Origin: Ramlibacter monticola
GTDB taxonomy: Bacteria; Pseudomonadota; Gammaproteobacteria; Burkholderiales; Burkholderiaceae_C
Direction: 5' to 3'
DNA: 64,000 nt
Assembly: GCF_016722785.1 (NCBI RefSeq)
Contig: NZ_JAEQNE010000003.1
Span: 495,001 to 559,000 of the forward strand
Shown in pieces: positions 22,765-33,381 of this stretch. The notes beneath the pieces were generated by a model that worked only from the letters and a program-made list of their open reading frames with translations, was not told the DNA's origin and made no database searches. Numbering within the stretch: the first letter of the stretch is position 1; each line of letters opens with the position of its first letter. The position numbers were made by a program, and so were the translations under genes.

Positions 22765-24006
22765 GTGACTTCCAACCCTGTTCCCGCCGGCGCGAGCCGC
22801 ATGACGCCGGCCGAGCGCCGTGCCAGCGGCTCCCTGGCCGTGATCTTCGCAGCCCGCATGCTCGGGCTGTTCCTGGTGCTGCCGGTGTTCGCGCTGGAGG
22901 CGGCGCGCTACCCCGGCGGCGGCGATCCGGCCCTCGTCGGCCTTGCCATGGGCATCTACGGCCTGACCCAGGGCGTGCTGCAGATCCCCTACGGGCTCGC
23001 GTCCGACCGTTACGGCCGGAAGCGGGTGATCGTGATCGGCCTCATCGTGTTCGCGGCGGGGAGTTTCATCGCCGCCGCGGCGCCCAGTCTCCTGTGGCTG
23101 GTGGTCGGGCGCGCGGTGCAGGGCGCCGGCGCCGTGTCCGCCGCGGTGACGGCGCTGCTGGCCGACCAGACCCGGGACATCGTTCGCACCAAGGCCATGG
23201 CCCTGGTGGGCGCCAGCATCGGCCTGATGTTCGCCGTGTCGCTGGTTGCCGCGCCCATGCTGGCGGCGCGCATCGGCCTGCACGGGCTGTTCGCGGTCAC
23301 CGGCGTGCTGGCGCTCACCTGCATCGCCGTCGTGCTGTGGTGGACGCCGCCCGCGCCGCAGCAGCACGCCAATGTGCCGCGCGGGCGGCTGTCCGACGTA
23401 CTGAAGCACGCCCCGCTGCTGCGGCTGGACGTCGGCGTGTTCGTGCTGCACGCGGTGCAGCTCGCCATGTGGGTGGCACTGCCGGCGCTGCTGGTGCAGG
23501 CCGGCCTCGCCAAGGACCGCCACTGGCAGGTGTACCTGCCGACCGTCGTCGCCTCCTTCGTGGTCATGGGCGGCGTGTTCGCGCTGGAGCGGCGCGGCTA
23601 CCTGCGCGCGGTCTTCCTGGCCGCCATCGGGATCGTGCTGGTGGTGCAACTGGGCCTGCTGGCCGTGGCGCACGCGCCCGCCCTGCCGGTGCTCGCCGTG
23701 CTGCTGTTCCTGTTCTTCTGCGGCTTCAACGTGCTGGAGGCCACCCAGCCCAGCCTGGCCTCGCGGCTGGCGCCGCCCCAGTCGCGGGGCGCCGCGCTCG
23801 GCGTGTACAACACACTGCAATCGCTGGGATTTTTTGCCGGCGGGGCGGTCGGCGGCTGGCTGTCCAAGACCGTTGGACCCACAGGACTGTTCGGCGTTTC
23901 GGCGGCCCTGCTGCTGGTGTGGCTGGTGGCCGCTTGGCCCATGCAGGCGCCGCGTCCGCGGCAGACGGCGGAAGAAGTGCTCGCCGAAGAGGCAGAGGCC
24001 ACGTAA
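22765..24006 (+). CDS. MFS transporter (YajR-like exporter)
   Basis: A 413-aa major facilitator superfamily protein with about 12 membrane segments. Motif A is seen as [11 protein letters not shown] between the second and third segments. The arrangement ([15 protein letters not shown] near the start, [19 protein letters not shown] later) resembles the YajR/multidrug exporter group found beside uvrA and ssb in many Burkholderiales. The 5' end is uncertain: GTG at 22765 or ATG at 22801, neither with a strong ribosome-binding site. Substrate is unknown. It lies 47 bases before ssb. Confidence 0.88.
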   Translation: MTSNPVPAGASRMTPAERRASGSLAVIFAARMLGLFLVLPVFALEAARYPGGGDPALVGLAMGIYGLTQGVLQIPYGLASDRYGRKRVIVIGLIVFAAGSFIAAAAPSLLWLVVGRAVQGAGAVSAAVTALLADQTRDIVRTKAMALVGASIGLMFAVSLVAAPMLAARIGLHGLFAVTGVLALTCIAVVLWWTPPAPQQHANVPRGRLSDVLKHAPLLRLDVGVFVLHAVQLAMWVALPALLVQAGLAKDRHWQVYLPTVVASFVVMGGVFALERRGYLRAVFLAAIGIVLVVQLGLLAVAHAPALPVLAVLLFLFFCGFNVLEATQPSLASRLAPPQSRGAALGVYNTLQSLGFFAGGAVGGWLSKTVGPTGLFGVSAALLLVWLVAAWPMQAPRPRQTAEEVLAEEAEAT

Positions 24007-24026
24007 CCGGGCCGGGGCGCAGGCCC

Positions 24027-24032
24027 GATAAT
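24027..24032 (+). promoter_or_regulatory. -10-like box of ssb
   Basis: GATAAT (5 of 6 to consensus) ends 21 bases before the ssb ATG, and GAGGAG lies between them. The layout suits a short-leader transcript for ssb apart from any read-through from the MFS gene. Confidence 0.4.
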
Positions 24033-24053
24033 CGAGCCCATAGAGGAGTTTCC

Positions 24054-24554
24054 ATGGCATCCGTCAACAAGGTCATCATCGTCGGCAACCTGGGGCGCGA
24101 CCCCGAGACGCGCACGTTCCCGAGCGGCGGCCGCGTCTGCAACGTCAGGATCGCCACCACCGAGCGCTGGAAGGACAAGCAGAGCGGCGAGATGCGGGAA
24201 GCCACGGAGTGGCACTCCGTGGTGTTCAATGATCGCTTGGCCGAAATCGCTGGCGAGTACCTGCGCAAGGGCTCGCAGGTCTACGTCGAAGGCAGCCTGC
24301 GCACCCGCAAGTGGACGGACAAGGACGGCATCGAGAAGTACACCACCGAGATCCGCGCCGACGAGATGAAGATGCTGGGCAAGCGCGAAGGCATGGGCTC
24401 GCCCTCGGGCGACGACGACGGCGGCTACGACAGCGCGCCGCGCCGTTCCGCGCCCCCGAGCCGCGCCCCCGCGGGCGGTGCCGGCGGCGGCCAGCGTCCC
24501 GCCTCGAAGCCGGCCAGCGGCTTCGACGACATGGACGACGACATCCCGTTCTGA
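24054..24554 (+). CDS. ssb: Single-stranded DNA-binding protein
   Basis: A 166-aa SSB. The OB-fold domain (about 1-110) begins [17 protein letters not shown] and includes [21 protein letters not shown] Gly/Pro/Ser-rich linker follows, ending in the acidic partner-binding tail DDDIPF that contacts replication and repair proteins. GAGGAG precedes the ATG at 24054. It coats single-stranded DNA in replication, recombination and repair. Confidence 0.97.
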   Translation: MASVNKVIIVGNLGRDPETRTFPSGGRVCNVRIATTERWKDKQSGEMREATEWHSVVFNDRLAEIAGEYLRKGSQVYVEGSLRTRKWTDKDGIEKYTTEIRADEMKMLGKREGMGSPSGDDDGGYDSAPRRSAPPSRAPAGGAGGGQRPASKPASGFDDMDDDIPF

Positions 24555-24565
24555 CGCACCCCACC

Positions 24566-24594
24566 GGCGCGCGGCCGCCGTCGCGGCGCGCGCC
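24566..24594. terminator. GC-rich hairpin between convergent ssb and tctE
   Basis: GGCGCGC pairs with GCGCGCC and GCCGC with GCGGC around a CGTC loop, with one bulged G. It fills the gap between the two converging genes and could stop transcription both ways, but neither side has a T-run. Confidence 0.45.
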
Positions 24595-25983
24595 TCAGCC
24601 CCCGAACACGATCGCGCAGCGCCAGCCGCGGCCGTCCGGGCCGCTGCCGAAGCTCACCGGTGCCTTCAGCAACTGCGCGTAGAAGGTGACCAGCGCCAGC
24701 CCCACTCCGCCCGCCGTGCCCGAGGAGGGCTGGCCCACGCCTCGCACGCCGCGCTTGAGCATCTCGGAGCGGCGTTCCGGCGGGATGCCGGGCCCGTTGT
24801 CCTGCACCGAAAGCACGGTGCGTTCCCCTTCGCGCTGCACGGCGACCGTGACCACCGGCCGGCCGTCGGCGCCCGTGGTGCCGTGCCGCAGGGCGTTTTC
24901 CAGCAGGTTGTCCAGGATGCCTTCGACCAGCGTCAGGTCCGCCTGCACGGTGCTGGGCGCATCGACGCCTTCCGCGCCGAGGTCCACCCCCTGCCGGTCG
25001 GCGCGCGGCAGGAAGCGCAGCACCGCCTCCTGCACCGCGTGGTCCAGTCGCACGGGAGCCAGTTGCAGCGCCGTGCCGGCCTCGTAGGCGAGCGCCAGGG
25101 CCAGCAGCTTGTCCAGCGCCTGGCTGGCGCGCGTCTCGCTGGCGGCGATGCCCTGCAGCTGTTCGCGCCAGACCTCCGGATCGCGGTGCCGCAGCCCGTA
25201 TTCGGCCTGGGCCCGGATGCCGGCCAGCGGGGTGCGCAGTTCGTGGGCGACGTTGCCGGTGAACTCGCGCTGGGCCCGGGCGCTTTCCTCCAGCCGTTCC
25301 ATCAGCATGTTGATCGACTGGGCCAGCGCGTGCACTTCGGCCGAGTCGGCCCGCACCGGCACCGGCGTGAAGTCCCCGGCCTGCCGTTCCTCCACCGCGG
25401 CGCGCAGCTGGGACAGCGGCGCGATGTCGGCGGTGATGCTGCGGCGCAGGCGCCACGCCAGCACCCCGAGCAGCAGCACCTGCGGGGCGAGCGAGAAGGC
25501 GAGCAGCTCGCGCAGCAGCGCGGCGCGCTCGCTGGTGCTCTGGGCCACGGTCACCGTGAAGGGCACGGGCCGGTTCACCGCCAGCACCACGAGGCGGAAG
25601 GACCGCCCGTCGATTTCCGCCTGACGGAAGCGATGGCCGGTGTCGGAAAGGGAGGCCGCCGGCGGGGGCAGCGCGCGGTCGCCGGCCAGCAGCGCCCCGT
25701 CCGCGCCCCGCACGCTGAACAGCATGGTTTCGTGCTGGTCGAACAGCACCGCGTGCAGTTCGCCCGGCGTGAGCTGCAGGGCCACCTGGCGGTCGCGCAC
25801 TTCCACCTTGGATGCGATGAGGTGCGCGTCGTCGAGCAGGGCGCGGTCGAACGCCCGCTGCGTGAACCACTGGCCCACGCCCACCGTCACGATGGAGCCG
25901 AGCAGCCACGCCAGCCCGAGCCACACCAGCACGTGCCGGAGCACGTTCTGGCGAAGGGAGGGACGCCCGTGCGCCAGCCTCAC
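24595..25983 (-). CDS. tctE: Sensor histidine kinase, TctE/QseC-like
   Basis: A 462-aa inner-membrane kinase. One transmembrane segment lies near the N-terminus (about 14-36) and another near residue 160, bounding a periplasmic sensor. HAMP-like sequence, HisKA with NVAHELRTPLAG (phospho-His) and HATPase with DNGPGIPPE follow. The start is a GTG at 25983 that overlaps the TGA of the regulator gene (GTGA). A longer frame upstream is antisense-free but lacks homology. Location beside tctBA supports the TctDE assignment: sensing tricarboxylates or related acids and controlling their uptake. Exact ligand is unknown. Confidence 0.88.
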   Translation of the reverse strand: MRLAHGRPSLRQNVLRHVLVWLGLAWLLGSIVTVGVGQWFTQRAFDRALLDDAHLIASKVEVRDRQVALQLTPGELHAVLFDQHETMLFSVRGADGALLAGDRALPPPAASLSDTGHRFRQAEIDGRSFRLVVLAVNRPVPFTVTVAQSTSERAALLRELLAFSLAPQVLLLGVLAWRLRRSITADIAPLSQLRAAVEERQAGDFTPVPVRADSAEVHALAQSINMLMERLEESARAQREFTGNVAHELRTPLAGIRAQAEYGLRHRDPEVWREQLQGIAASETRASQALDKLLALALAYEAGTALQLAPVRLDHAVQEAVLRFLPRADRQGVDLGAEGVDAPSTVQADLTLVEGILDNLLENALRHGTTGADGRPVVTVAVQREGERTVLSVQDNGPGIPPERRSEMLKRGVRGVGQPSSGTAGGVGLALVTFYAQLLKAPVSFGSGPDGRGWRCAIVFGG

Positions 25984-26669
25984 CGCGCTTCCTCCAGCAC
26001 GTAGCCGAGGCCGCGCAGGGTGCGGATCTGCACGCCCGAGTCGACCAGGCGCTTGCGCAGGCGCGAGATGAAGGCCTCCAGCGCGTTCTCCGTCAGCAGC
26101 TCGTCGAGTTCGGACAGCTTCATCGACAGCTCGCGCTTGCTGACCACCCGGCCGGCCGGCGTCATCAGCTCCCACAGCACTTCGAACTCGCGCGCGGGCA
26201 GCTGCAGGTGCTCGCCGTTCAGGAGGATCCTGCGCGCGCGCCGGTCCAGCGCCAACGCACCGACCTGCACGTGGTCGGCCGTGCCCTGGCTGCGGCGCAC
26301 CAGCGCGCGCAGGCGCGCCTCGAGTTCGACGAGGTCGAAGGGCTTGCCCAGGTAGTCGTCGGCGCCGGCATTGAGGCCTTCGACGCGCTCCGAGGTGCGG
26401 TTGCGCGCGGTCAGCACCAGCACCGGCGTGGCGTCGCCGCGGGCCCGCGCGGCGCGCAGCAGCGACAGGCCGCTGCCCAGCCCGCTGAGCGCGTGCTCCG
26501 TGTGCGGCAGGTTCAGGTCCAGCACGACCACGTCGAAGCTCTGGATGCGCCAGATGTGGTCCCCGGCTGCGATGGTGCCGGCTTCGTCGACGCGGCAGCC
26601 GGCGTCCTGCAGGCTGCGCCGGATCATTTCTCGCAAGGTCGGGTCGTCTTCCACCAGCAGGACACGCAT
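25980..26669 (-). CDS. tctD: OmpR-family response regulator, TctD-like
   Basis: A 229-aa regulator. The receiver has acidic residues E7/D8/D9, the phospho-acceptor D51 in VVLDLNLPH and Lys in GKPFDL. The C-terminal winged helix ends RTLRGLGYVLEE, typical of OmpR/PhoB types. Compared with usual receivers, about eight extra residues (HTEHALSG) follow the DLNLP segment near the phosphorylation site. It is transcribed away from tctBA across about 110 bases, which should hold its binding sites, and is coupled to tctE. Confidence 0.9.
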   Translation of the reverse strand: MRVLLVEDDPTLREMIRRSLQDAGCRVDEAGTIAAGDHIWRIQSFDVVVLDLNLPHTEHALSGLGSGLSLLRAARARGDATPVLVLTARNRTSERVEGLNAGADDYLGKPFDLVELEARLRALVRRSQGTADHVQVGALALDRRARRILLNGEHLQLPAREFEVLWELMTPAGRVVSKRELSMKLSELDELLTENALEAFISRLRKRLVDSGVQIRTLRGLGYVLEEAR

Positions 26670-26780
26670 GAGCAGTATTTAACCCGCCCGCGGCGCATTC
26701 GTGTAAGTGGTTTCACGCACCGGGTGGGTCAGGGTCCGGTCAGACCCCCGGGCCGATAAACGGCCGTCCGGAGACAATCC

Positions 26781-27269
26781 ATGAAAATCAAAAGCCAGAA
26801 AGACTTCTATTCGGGGCTGATGTTCGCGCTCGTTGGGGTGGCGTTCGCGATCGGGTCCACCCACTACACCGTCGGTGACCCGGCCCGCATGGGCCCGGGC
26901 TACTTCCCGCTCATCCTGGGCATCCTGCTGGCCGCGCTCGGCTGCGGGATCCTGGCCGAATCCCTGCTGATCGAGACGCCCGACGGCGACAGGATCGGCG
27001 CCTGGGCCTGGAAGCCCCTGGGATTCATCATCGCGGCCAACTGCGTCTTCGGTGTGCTGCTCGGGGGACTGCCCTCGCTGGGGATCCCGGCGATGGGGCT
27101 GGTCGTCGCCATCTTCGCCCTGACCTTCCTGGCCAGCCTCGCGGGCGAGGAGTTCAAGGCGAAGGAAGTCGCCGTACTCGCCGCCGTGCTGGCGGCCGGC
27201 AGCTACGTCGCCTTCATCTGGCTGCTGCGGCTGCAGATGCAGGTGTGGCCCAGTTTCCTTTCGGCCTGA
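26781..27269 (+). CDS. tctB: Tripartite tricarboxylate transporter, small membrane subunit TctB
   Basis: A 162-aa protein with four hydrophobic segments. The family start KDFYSGLMFALVGVAFA and ARMGPGYFPLILG are present. TctB is the small membrane partner of TctA, in an arrangement like TRAP transporters but unrelated in sequence. CGGAGA precedes the ATG at 26781. Nine bases separate it from tctA. The operon starts opposite tctDE. Confidence 0.95.
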   Translation: MKIKSQKDFYSGLMFALVGVAFAIGSTHYTVGDPARMGPGYFPLILGILLAALGCGILAESLLIETPDGDRIGAWAWKPLGFIIAANCVFGVLLGGLPSLGIPAMGLVVAIFALTFLASLAGEEFKAKEVAVLAAVLAAGSYVAFIWLLRLQMQVWPSFLSA

Positions 27270-27278
27270 GGCTTCTCC

Positions 27279-28790
27279 ATGGACCTGTTTTCCAACCTCG
27301 CGATCGGCTTCGGCGTCGCCTTCACGCCGATCAACCTGCTGTACGCCTTCATCGGCTGCCTGCTCGGCACGCTGATCGGCGTGCTCCCCGGCATCGGCCC
27401 CGTGGCGACAATCGCCATGCTGCTGCCGGCCACCTATGCGCTGCCGCCGGTGTCGGCCCTCATCATGCTGGCCGGCATCTACTACGGCGCGCAGTACGGC
27501 GGCTCCACCACGGCCATCCTGGTGAACCTGCCGGGCGAGTCGTCCTCGGTGGTGACAGTCATCGACGGCTACCAGATGGCCCGCCAGGGCCGCGCCGGCC
27601 CCGCGCTGGCGGCTGCAGGCCTCGGGTCGTTCTTCGCCGGCTGCGTCGGCACGCTGATCCTGGCCGCCTTCGCCGCCCCGCTGACGGAAGTCGCCTTCAA
27701 GTTCGGCCCGGCCGAATACTTCTCGCTGATGGTGCTGGGCCTGATCGGCGCCGTGGTGCTGGCCTCGGGCTCGCTGATCAAGGCGATCGGCATGATCGTG
27801 CTGGGGCTGCTGCTGGGGCTGGTGGGCACCGACGTGAACTCCGGCGTCGCGCGCTTCTCCTTCGACATCCCGGAACTGACCGACGGCATCGGCTTCATCA
27901 CCATCGCCATGGGCGTGTTCGGCTACGGCGAGATCATCTCCAACCTGGGCAAGAGCGACGAGCACCGCGAGGTGTTCACGGCCAAGGTGCAGGGCCTGTT
28001 CCCGACGCTGGAGGACTTCAAGCGCATGCTGCCCGCGGTGCTGCGCGGCACCGCGCTGGGTTCGATGCTGGGCATCCTGCCCGGTGGCGGCGCGCTGCTG
28101 GCTTCCTTCGCCGCCTACACGGTGGAGAAGAAGACCAAGCTCAAGCCCGGTGAAGTGCCCTTCGGGCGCGGCAACATCCGCGGCGTGGCGGCCCCCGAGT
28201 CGGCCAACAACGCCGGCGCGCAGACCTCCTTCATCCCGCTGCTGACGCTGGGCATCCCGCCCAACGCGGTGATGGCGCTGATGGTGGGCGCCATGACCAT
28301 CCACAACATCCAGCCGGGCCCGCAGGTGATGACCAGCAACCCGCAGCTGTTCTGGGGCCTGATCGCCTCGATGTGGATCGGCAACCTGATGCTGGTGATC
28401 CTGAACCTGCCGCTGATCGGCATGTGGATCAAGCTGCTGACGGTGCCCTATCGCTGGCTGTTCCCGTCCATCGTGCTGTTCTGCGCGATCGGGGTCTACT
28501 CCACCAACAACAACGTGTTCGACATCTGGCTGGTGGCGATCTTCGGCGTGGTCGGCTACCTGTTCATCAAGCTGGGATGCGAGCCGGCGCCGCTGCTGCT
28601 CGGATTCATCCTGGGGCCGATGATGGAAGAAAACCTGCGACGGGCGCTGCTGCTGTCGCGCGGCAACTGGAGCGTGCTGGTCACGCGCCCGCTTTCGGCG
28701 GGCCTGCTCGCGGCCGCCTTGCTCCTGGTCGTGATCGTCGCGCTGCCTTCGATCAAGGCGAAGCGCGAGGAAGCCTTCGTGGAGGACTGA
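27279..28790 (+). CDS. tctA: Tripartite tricarboxylate transporter, large membrane subunit TctA
   Basis: A 503-aa, roughly 12-segment permease. TctA hallmarks include LLGTLIGVLPGIGPVATIA, YYGAQYGGSTTAILVNLPGE and RGVAAPESANNAGAQTSFIPLLTLGIP. It moves citrate-like or other carboxylates delivered by a TctC/Bug receptor. No tctC follows; the nearest Bug-type receptor gene is at 32392. Bug receptors are often encoded apart from their membrane partners in this group. About 115 bases without a gene follow, holding no clear terminator. Confidence 0.96.
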   Translation: MDLFSNLAIGFGVAFTPINLLYAFIGCLLGTLIGVLPGIGPVATIAMLLPATYALPPVSALIMLAGIYYGAQYGGSTTAILVNLPGESSSVVTVIDGYQMARQGRAGPALAAAGLGSFFAGCVGTLILAAFAAPLTEVAFKFGPAEYFSLMVLGLIGAVVLASGSLIKAIGMIVLGLLLGLVGTDVNSGVARFSFDIPELTDGIGFITIAMGVFGYGEIISNLGKSDEHREVFTAKVQGLFPTLEDFKRMLPAVLRGTALGSMLGILPGGGALLASFAAYTVEKKTKLKPGEVPFGRGNIRGVAAPESANNAGAQTSFIPLLTLGIPPNAVMALMVGAMTIHNIQPGPQVMTSNPQLFWGLIASMWIGNLMLVILNLPLIGMWIKLLTVPYRWLFPSIVLFCAIGVYSTNNNVFDIWLVAIFGVVGYLFIKLGCEPAPLLLGFILGPMMEENLRRALLLSRGNWSVLVTRPLSAGLLAAALLLVVIVALPSIKAKREEAFVED

Positions 28791-28907
28791 GGGCGCCGAC
28801 GTCCTCGGTGCGCGGGGCGGCGTTGCCGCCCTGCGTCGTTTCGGCGGGGCCCGCGACGCCGGCCTGCGCCTGCGGCAGCTCGCCGCTCGAAGGGGCCGGG
28901 GCTTGGC

Positions 28908-30122
28908 TCAGCCGCCGAGGGCCGGTTCGACGGCGGCGGCCACCGCAGCCGAGATCACCCCGCCGCCGAGGCACACCTCGCCGTCGTACAGCACGGCCGA
29001 CTGCCCCGGGGTGACCGCCCATTGCGGCTCCTCGAACTCCAGCCGGAAGCCTCCTGCCGCGGAAGACAACGTGCAGGCCGCATCGGCCTGCCGGTAGCGC
29101 GTCTTGGCGCCGTAGGCGCCGGGGGCCGGCGGCTCGCCGGCGGTCCAGCTCACGTCGTCGGCGTCCAGCGCCTGGGAGAGCAGCCAGGGATGGTCGTGGC
29201 CCTGCACGACCCACAGCGTGTTCTTCGCGACGTCCTTGCGCGCCACGAACCAGGGCGCATGCTCGCCGCCGCCGCGCTGGGCGCCCTTTTCCTTGATGCC
29301 GCCGATGCCCAGTCCCTGGCGCTGGCCGAGGGTGTAGAAGGACAGGCCCACGTGCCTGCCGATCACGCGCCCCTTCGGGTCCTTGATCGGGCCGGGCTCC
29401 TTCTGGATGTAGCGGTTCAGGAATTCGCGGAAGGGGCGTTCGCCGATGAAGCAGATCCCGGTCGAGTCCTTCTTCTTCGCGTTGGGCAGGCCGATCTCGG
29501 CGGCGAGGCGCCGCACCTCGGTCTTGCGCAGCTCGCCCACCGGGAACAGCGTCCTGGCCAGCTGCGCCTGGTCCAGGCGGTGCAGGAAATAGCTCTGGTC
29601 CTTGCTGTCGTCCAGGCCCTTGAGCAGTTCGAAACGGCCCGCACGCTCGCGCACCCGGGCGCTGCCGCACGCGGTCGCGTGCGGCTCCTGATCCGGCCCA
29701 CCGGGCTCGCCAGGGTTCGCCGGGCACCAGCGGACCCTGGCGTAATGCCCGGTGGCGATCTTCTCCGCGCCCAGGCGCATGGCGTGGTCGAGGAAGGCCT
29801 TGAACTTGATCTCGGCGTTGCACAGCACGTCCGGGTTGGGCGTGCGGCCGGCCTGGTACTCGCGCAGGAATTCGGCGAACACCCGGTCCTTGTATTCGGC
29901 GGCGAAGTTGACGTGCTCGATCTCGATGCCGATCACGTCGGCGACGGCGGCGGCGTCGACGAAGTCCTCGTTGGAGGAGCAGTACTCGCTGTCGTCGTCG
30001 TCTTCCCAGTTCTTCATGAAGATGGCGACCACGTCGTAACCCTGCTGCTTGAGCAGCCAGGCACTGACGGCGGAGTCCACGCCCCCGCTGAGACCGACGA
30101 CGACACGTGGCTTGCGAACCAT
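28908..30122 (-). CDS. mnmA: tRNA 2-thiouridine synthase MnmA
   Basis: A 404-aa enzyme that thiolates U34 in the anticodon of Glu, Gln and Lys tRNAs. PP-loop GLSGGVDSA binds ATP. Catalytic cysteines are C101 (NPDVLCN) and the one in [10 protein letters not shown]; the C-terminal part has CLGGGV. Compared with the E. coli enzyme there is an extra stretch of about 30 residues (131-160) between ATGHYARV and GRFELLKGL. It is Pro/Gly/Arg-rich and encoded by DNA with a perfect 9-bp inverted repeat. The start is ATG 30122, with a -10-like box just upstream and no ribosome-binding site. Confidence 0.95.
   Translation of the reverse strand: MVRKPRVVVGLSGGVDSAVSAWLLKQQGYDVVAIFMKNWEDDDDSEYCSSNEDFVDAAAVADVIGIEIEHVNFAAEYKDRVFAEFLREYQAGRTPNPDVLCNAEIKFKAFLDHAMRLGAEKIATGHYARVRWCPANPGEPGGPDQEPHATACGSARVRERAGRFELLKGLDDSKDQSYFLHRLDQAQLARTLFPVGELRKTEVRRLAAEIGLPNAKKKDSTGICFIGERPFREFLNRYIQKEPGPIKDPKGRVIGRHVGLSFYTLGQRQGLGIGGIKEKGAQRGGGEHAPWFVARKDVAKNTLWVVQGHDHPWLLSQALDADDVSWTAGEPPAPGAYGAKTRYRQADAACTLSSAAGGFRLEFEEPQWAVTPGQSAVLYDGEVCLGGGVISAAVAAAVEPALGG
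29664..29685. repeat. Palindrome inside the mnmA insertion
   Basis: A perfect 9-bp inverted repeat, GCCGCACGC / GCGTGCGGC, with a four-base GGTC loop. It lies within the extra codons 131-160 of mnmA and looks like a small palindromic element that entered a coding region in frame. Confidence 0.7.
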
Positions 30123-30129
30123 GTGTGCG

Positions 30130-30135
30130 ATTATC
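30130..30135 (-). promoter_or_regulatory. -10-like box of mnmA next to the start codon
   Basis: On the minus strand GATAAT ends 7 bases before the mnmA ATG. No Shine-Dalgarno sequence is present, so the transcript may be leaderless. Confidence 0.4.
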
Positions 30136-30153
30136 CCAGCCGGCCCAAACCCC

Positions 30154-31521
<1,368 letters not shown>

Positions 31522-31582
31522 CCCCGATGCCGCTGCCGCCGGCGGCCCTTACGCTGCCGGCGTCCTCGCGAAGGAGAAAGCA

Positions 31583-32374
31583 GTGCAGAAGAAGCCGGGC
31601 GTCCTGGAGATTCCTTCCCTGCAGGGGCGCTGCTCCGAAGCCGAGTGGCAGGCCCGCGTCGACCTCGCGGCCTGCTACCGCCTCGTCGAGCTGTACGGGA
31701 TGGCCGACATGATGGCCAACCACATTTCCGCCCGCGTGCCGGACCAGGAAGGCGCCTTCCTGATCAACCCCTACGGGATGATGTACGAGGAGATCACCGC
31801 GTCCTGCCTGCTCAAGGTCGACCTGGACGGCAACGTCCTGTCCTCGCCCGATTTCGGTCCGCTGAACTACGGCGTCAACAAGGCCGGGTACGTGATCCAC
31901 AGCGCCGTGCACCGCGCGCGTCCCGAAGTGGGCTGCGTGATCCACACGCACAGCTGGGCGTCGATGGCGGTGTCGGCGCTCGAGTGCGGGTTGCTGCCGA
32001 TCACGCAGACGGCGATGCGCTTCCTCAAGGTCGGCTACCACGACTACCAGGGCGTGGTGCTGGACACGGCCGAACAGCAATCGCTGCTGCGCGACCTGGG
32101 CACGGGCGAGGCCCTGGTCCTGCGCAACCACGGCGTGCTGGTGGTGGGCCGCACCTGCGGCGAGGCCTTCAACTGGACCCACCGGCTGGAGCTGTCCTGC
32201 CGCTCGCAGATCGCCGCCATGTCCTGCAACACCCCGCTGCGCGCGGTGCCGCAGGAGGTGCTGGAAGAGACCTGGAACAACTACCAGCCTGGCACCCGCC
32301 GCCCGTACGGCGTGATGGAGTGGCCGGCGCTGCTGCGCAAGCTGGATCGCATGGCCCCGGGCTACCGCGACTGA
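31583..32374 (+). CDS. Class II aldolase/adducin-family protein
   Basis: A 263-aa protein with the class II aldolase fold. Zinc-ligand motif HTHSWASM and the downstream RNHGVLVVG are visible, as is the early NHISARVPD. Members cleave or epimerise phosphorylated sugars or decarboxylate hydroxy acids; the substrate cannot be told. AAGGAG lies 6 bases before a GTG start at 31583. It is the first gene of a three-gene unit with a Bug receptor (17 bases later) and a hydroxyacid dehydrogenase, pointing to uptake and breakdown of a hydroxy acid. Confidence 0.9.
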   Translation: MQKKPGVLEIPSLQGRCSEAEWQARVDLAACYRLVELYGMADMMANHISARVPDQEGAFLINPYGMMYEEITASCLLKVDLDGNVLSSPDFGPLNYGVNKAGYVIHSAVHRARPEVGCVIHTHSWASMAVSALECGLLPITQTAMRFLKVGYHDYQGVVLDTAEQQSLLRDLGTGEALVLRNHGVLVVGRTCGEAFNWTHRLELSCRSQIAAMSCNTPLRAVPQEVLEETWNNYQPGTRRPYGVMEWPALLRKLDRMAPGYRD

Positions 32375-32391
32375 ACTTCAGGGAGATCCGC

Positions 32392-33381
32392 ATGTACACG
32401 CTTCGTTCCGCCCTGCGGCGCAGCCTGCTGCTCGCCCTCGCCCTCGCGCTCGCGCTCGCGCCCGCGGGCCTCGCCTTCGCACAGGCCGGCGACTATCCGA
32501 ACAAGCCGGTGCGCGTGCTGGTGGCCTTCACCGCCGGCGGCACCACCGACATCCTGGCGCGCGCGGTGAGCCAGAAGCTGAGCGAGCGCTTCAGGCAGCC
32601 CTTCGTGATCGACAACAAGCCGGGCGCCGGCGGCAACCTCGGCACCGAGCTGGCGGCGCGCTCGGCACCGGACGGCTACACGCTGATCGTCAACTCGGTG
32701 GGGCCGATGGCGGTCAACCCCACGCTCTACACCAGGCTGAACGTCAACCCGCTGACCGAGCTGGTGCCGGTGGTGCAGATCGCCGAGGTGCCCAACGTGC
32801 TGGTGGTGCATCCCTCGCTGCCGGTGCAGACGATCGAGGAGTTCGTCGCGTACGCGAAGGCGAATCCGGGCAAGCTCAATTACGGCTCCACCGGCATCGG
32901 CACCTCCTCGCACCTCTCCGGCTACATGCTGGCCCAGCGCACCGGCGCCGAGACCACGCACATTCCCTACAAGGGCGCGGAGGCGCTGAAGGACCTGCTG
33001 GCCGGCCGCGTGCAGTTCATGTTCGCGACCATCCCCTCGGTGATCCAGCACATCCAGGCCGGCAAGCTGCGCGCGCTGGCGGTCAGCAGCGCCAACCGCT
33101 CGCGCTCGCTGCCCGACACGCCCACCGTGGCCGAGCGCGGCTTCCCCGGCTTCGAGGCCGGCTCCTGGTTCGGCTTCTTCGCGCCCCGGGGCACGCCGCC
33201 GGCCGTGATCGCGGAGTTGAACAAGGCGGTCAACGAGGCGCTGCCCGCGCTGCAGGACCAGATGATCCGCGAAGGCGCCGACCCGGTCGGCGGCACGCCT
33301 TCGCAGTTCGGCCTCTTCGTGCAGAAGGAGTACGAGAAGTGGAAGGGGATCGTGCGGGAGTCGAGGGCCACCGCGGAGTGA
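32392..33381 (+). CDS. Bug/TctC-type solute-binding protein
   Basis: A 329-aa periplasmic receptor. The signal peptide (1-30) contains a run of Leu-Ala repeats ending AFAQ. The mature part has the Bug pattern: YPNKPVRVLVAFTAGGTTD, NKPGAGGNLGTE and HIPYKGAEALKDLLAGRVQ. Bug proteins bind carboxylates for Tct transporters. GGGAG precedes the ATG at 32392. Its gene overlaps the hydroxyacid dehydrogenase start (GTGA). It could serve the TctBA permease encoded at 26781-28790, which has no receptor of its own; that is inference. Confidence 0.94.
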   Translation: MYTLRSALRRSLLLALALALALAPAGLAFAQAGDYPNKPVRVLVAFTAGGTTDILARAVSQKLSERFRQPFVIDNKPGAGGNLGTELAARSAPDGYTLIVNSVGPMAVNPTLYTRLNVNPLTELVPVVQIAEVPNVLVVHPSLPVQTIEEFVAYAKANPGKLNYGSTGIGTSSHLSGYMLAQRTGAETTHIPYKGAEALKDLLAGRVQFMFATIPSVIQHIQAGKLRALAVSSANRSRSLPDTPTVAERGFPGFEAGSWFGFFAPRGTPPAVIAELNKAVNEALPALQDQMIREGADPVGGTPSQFGLFVQKEYEKWKGIVRESRATAE

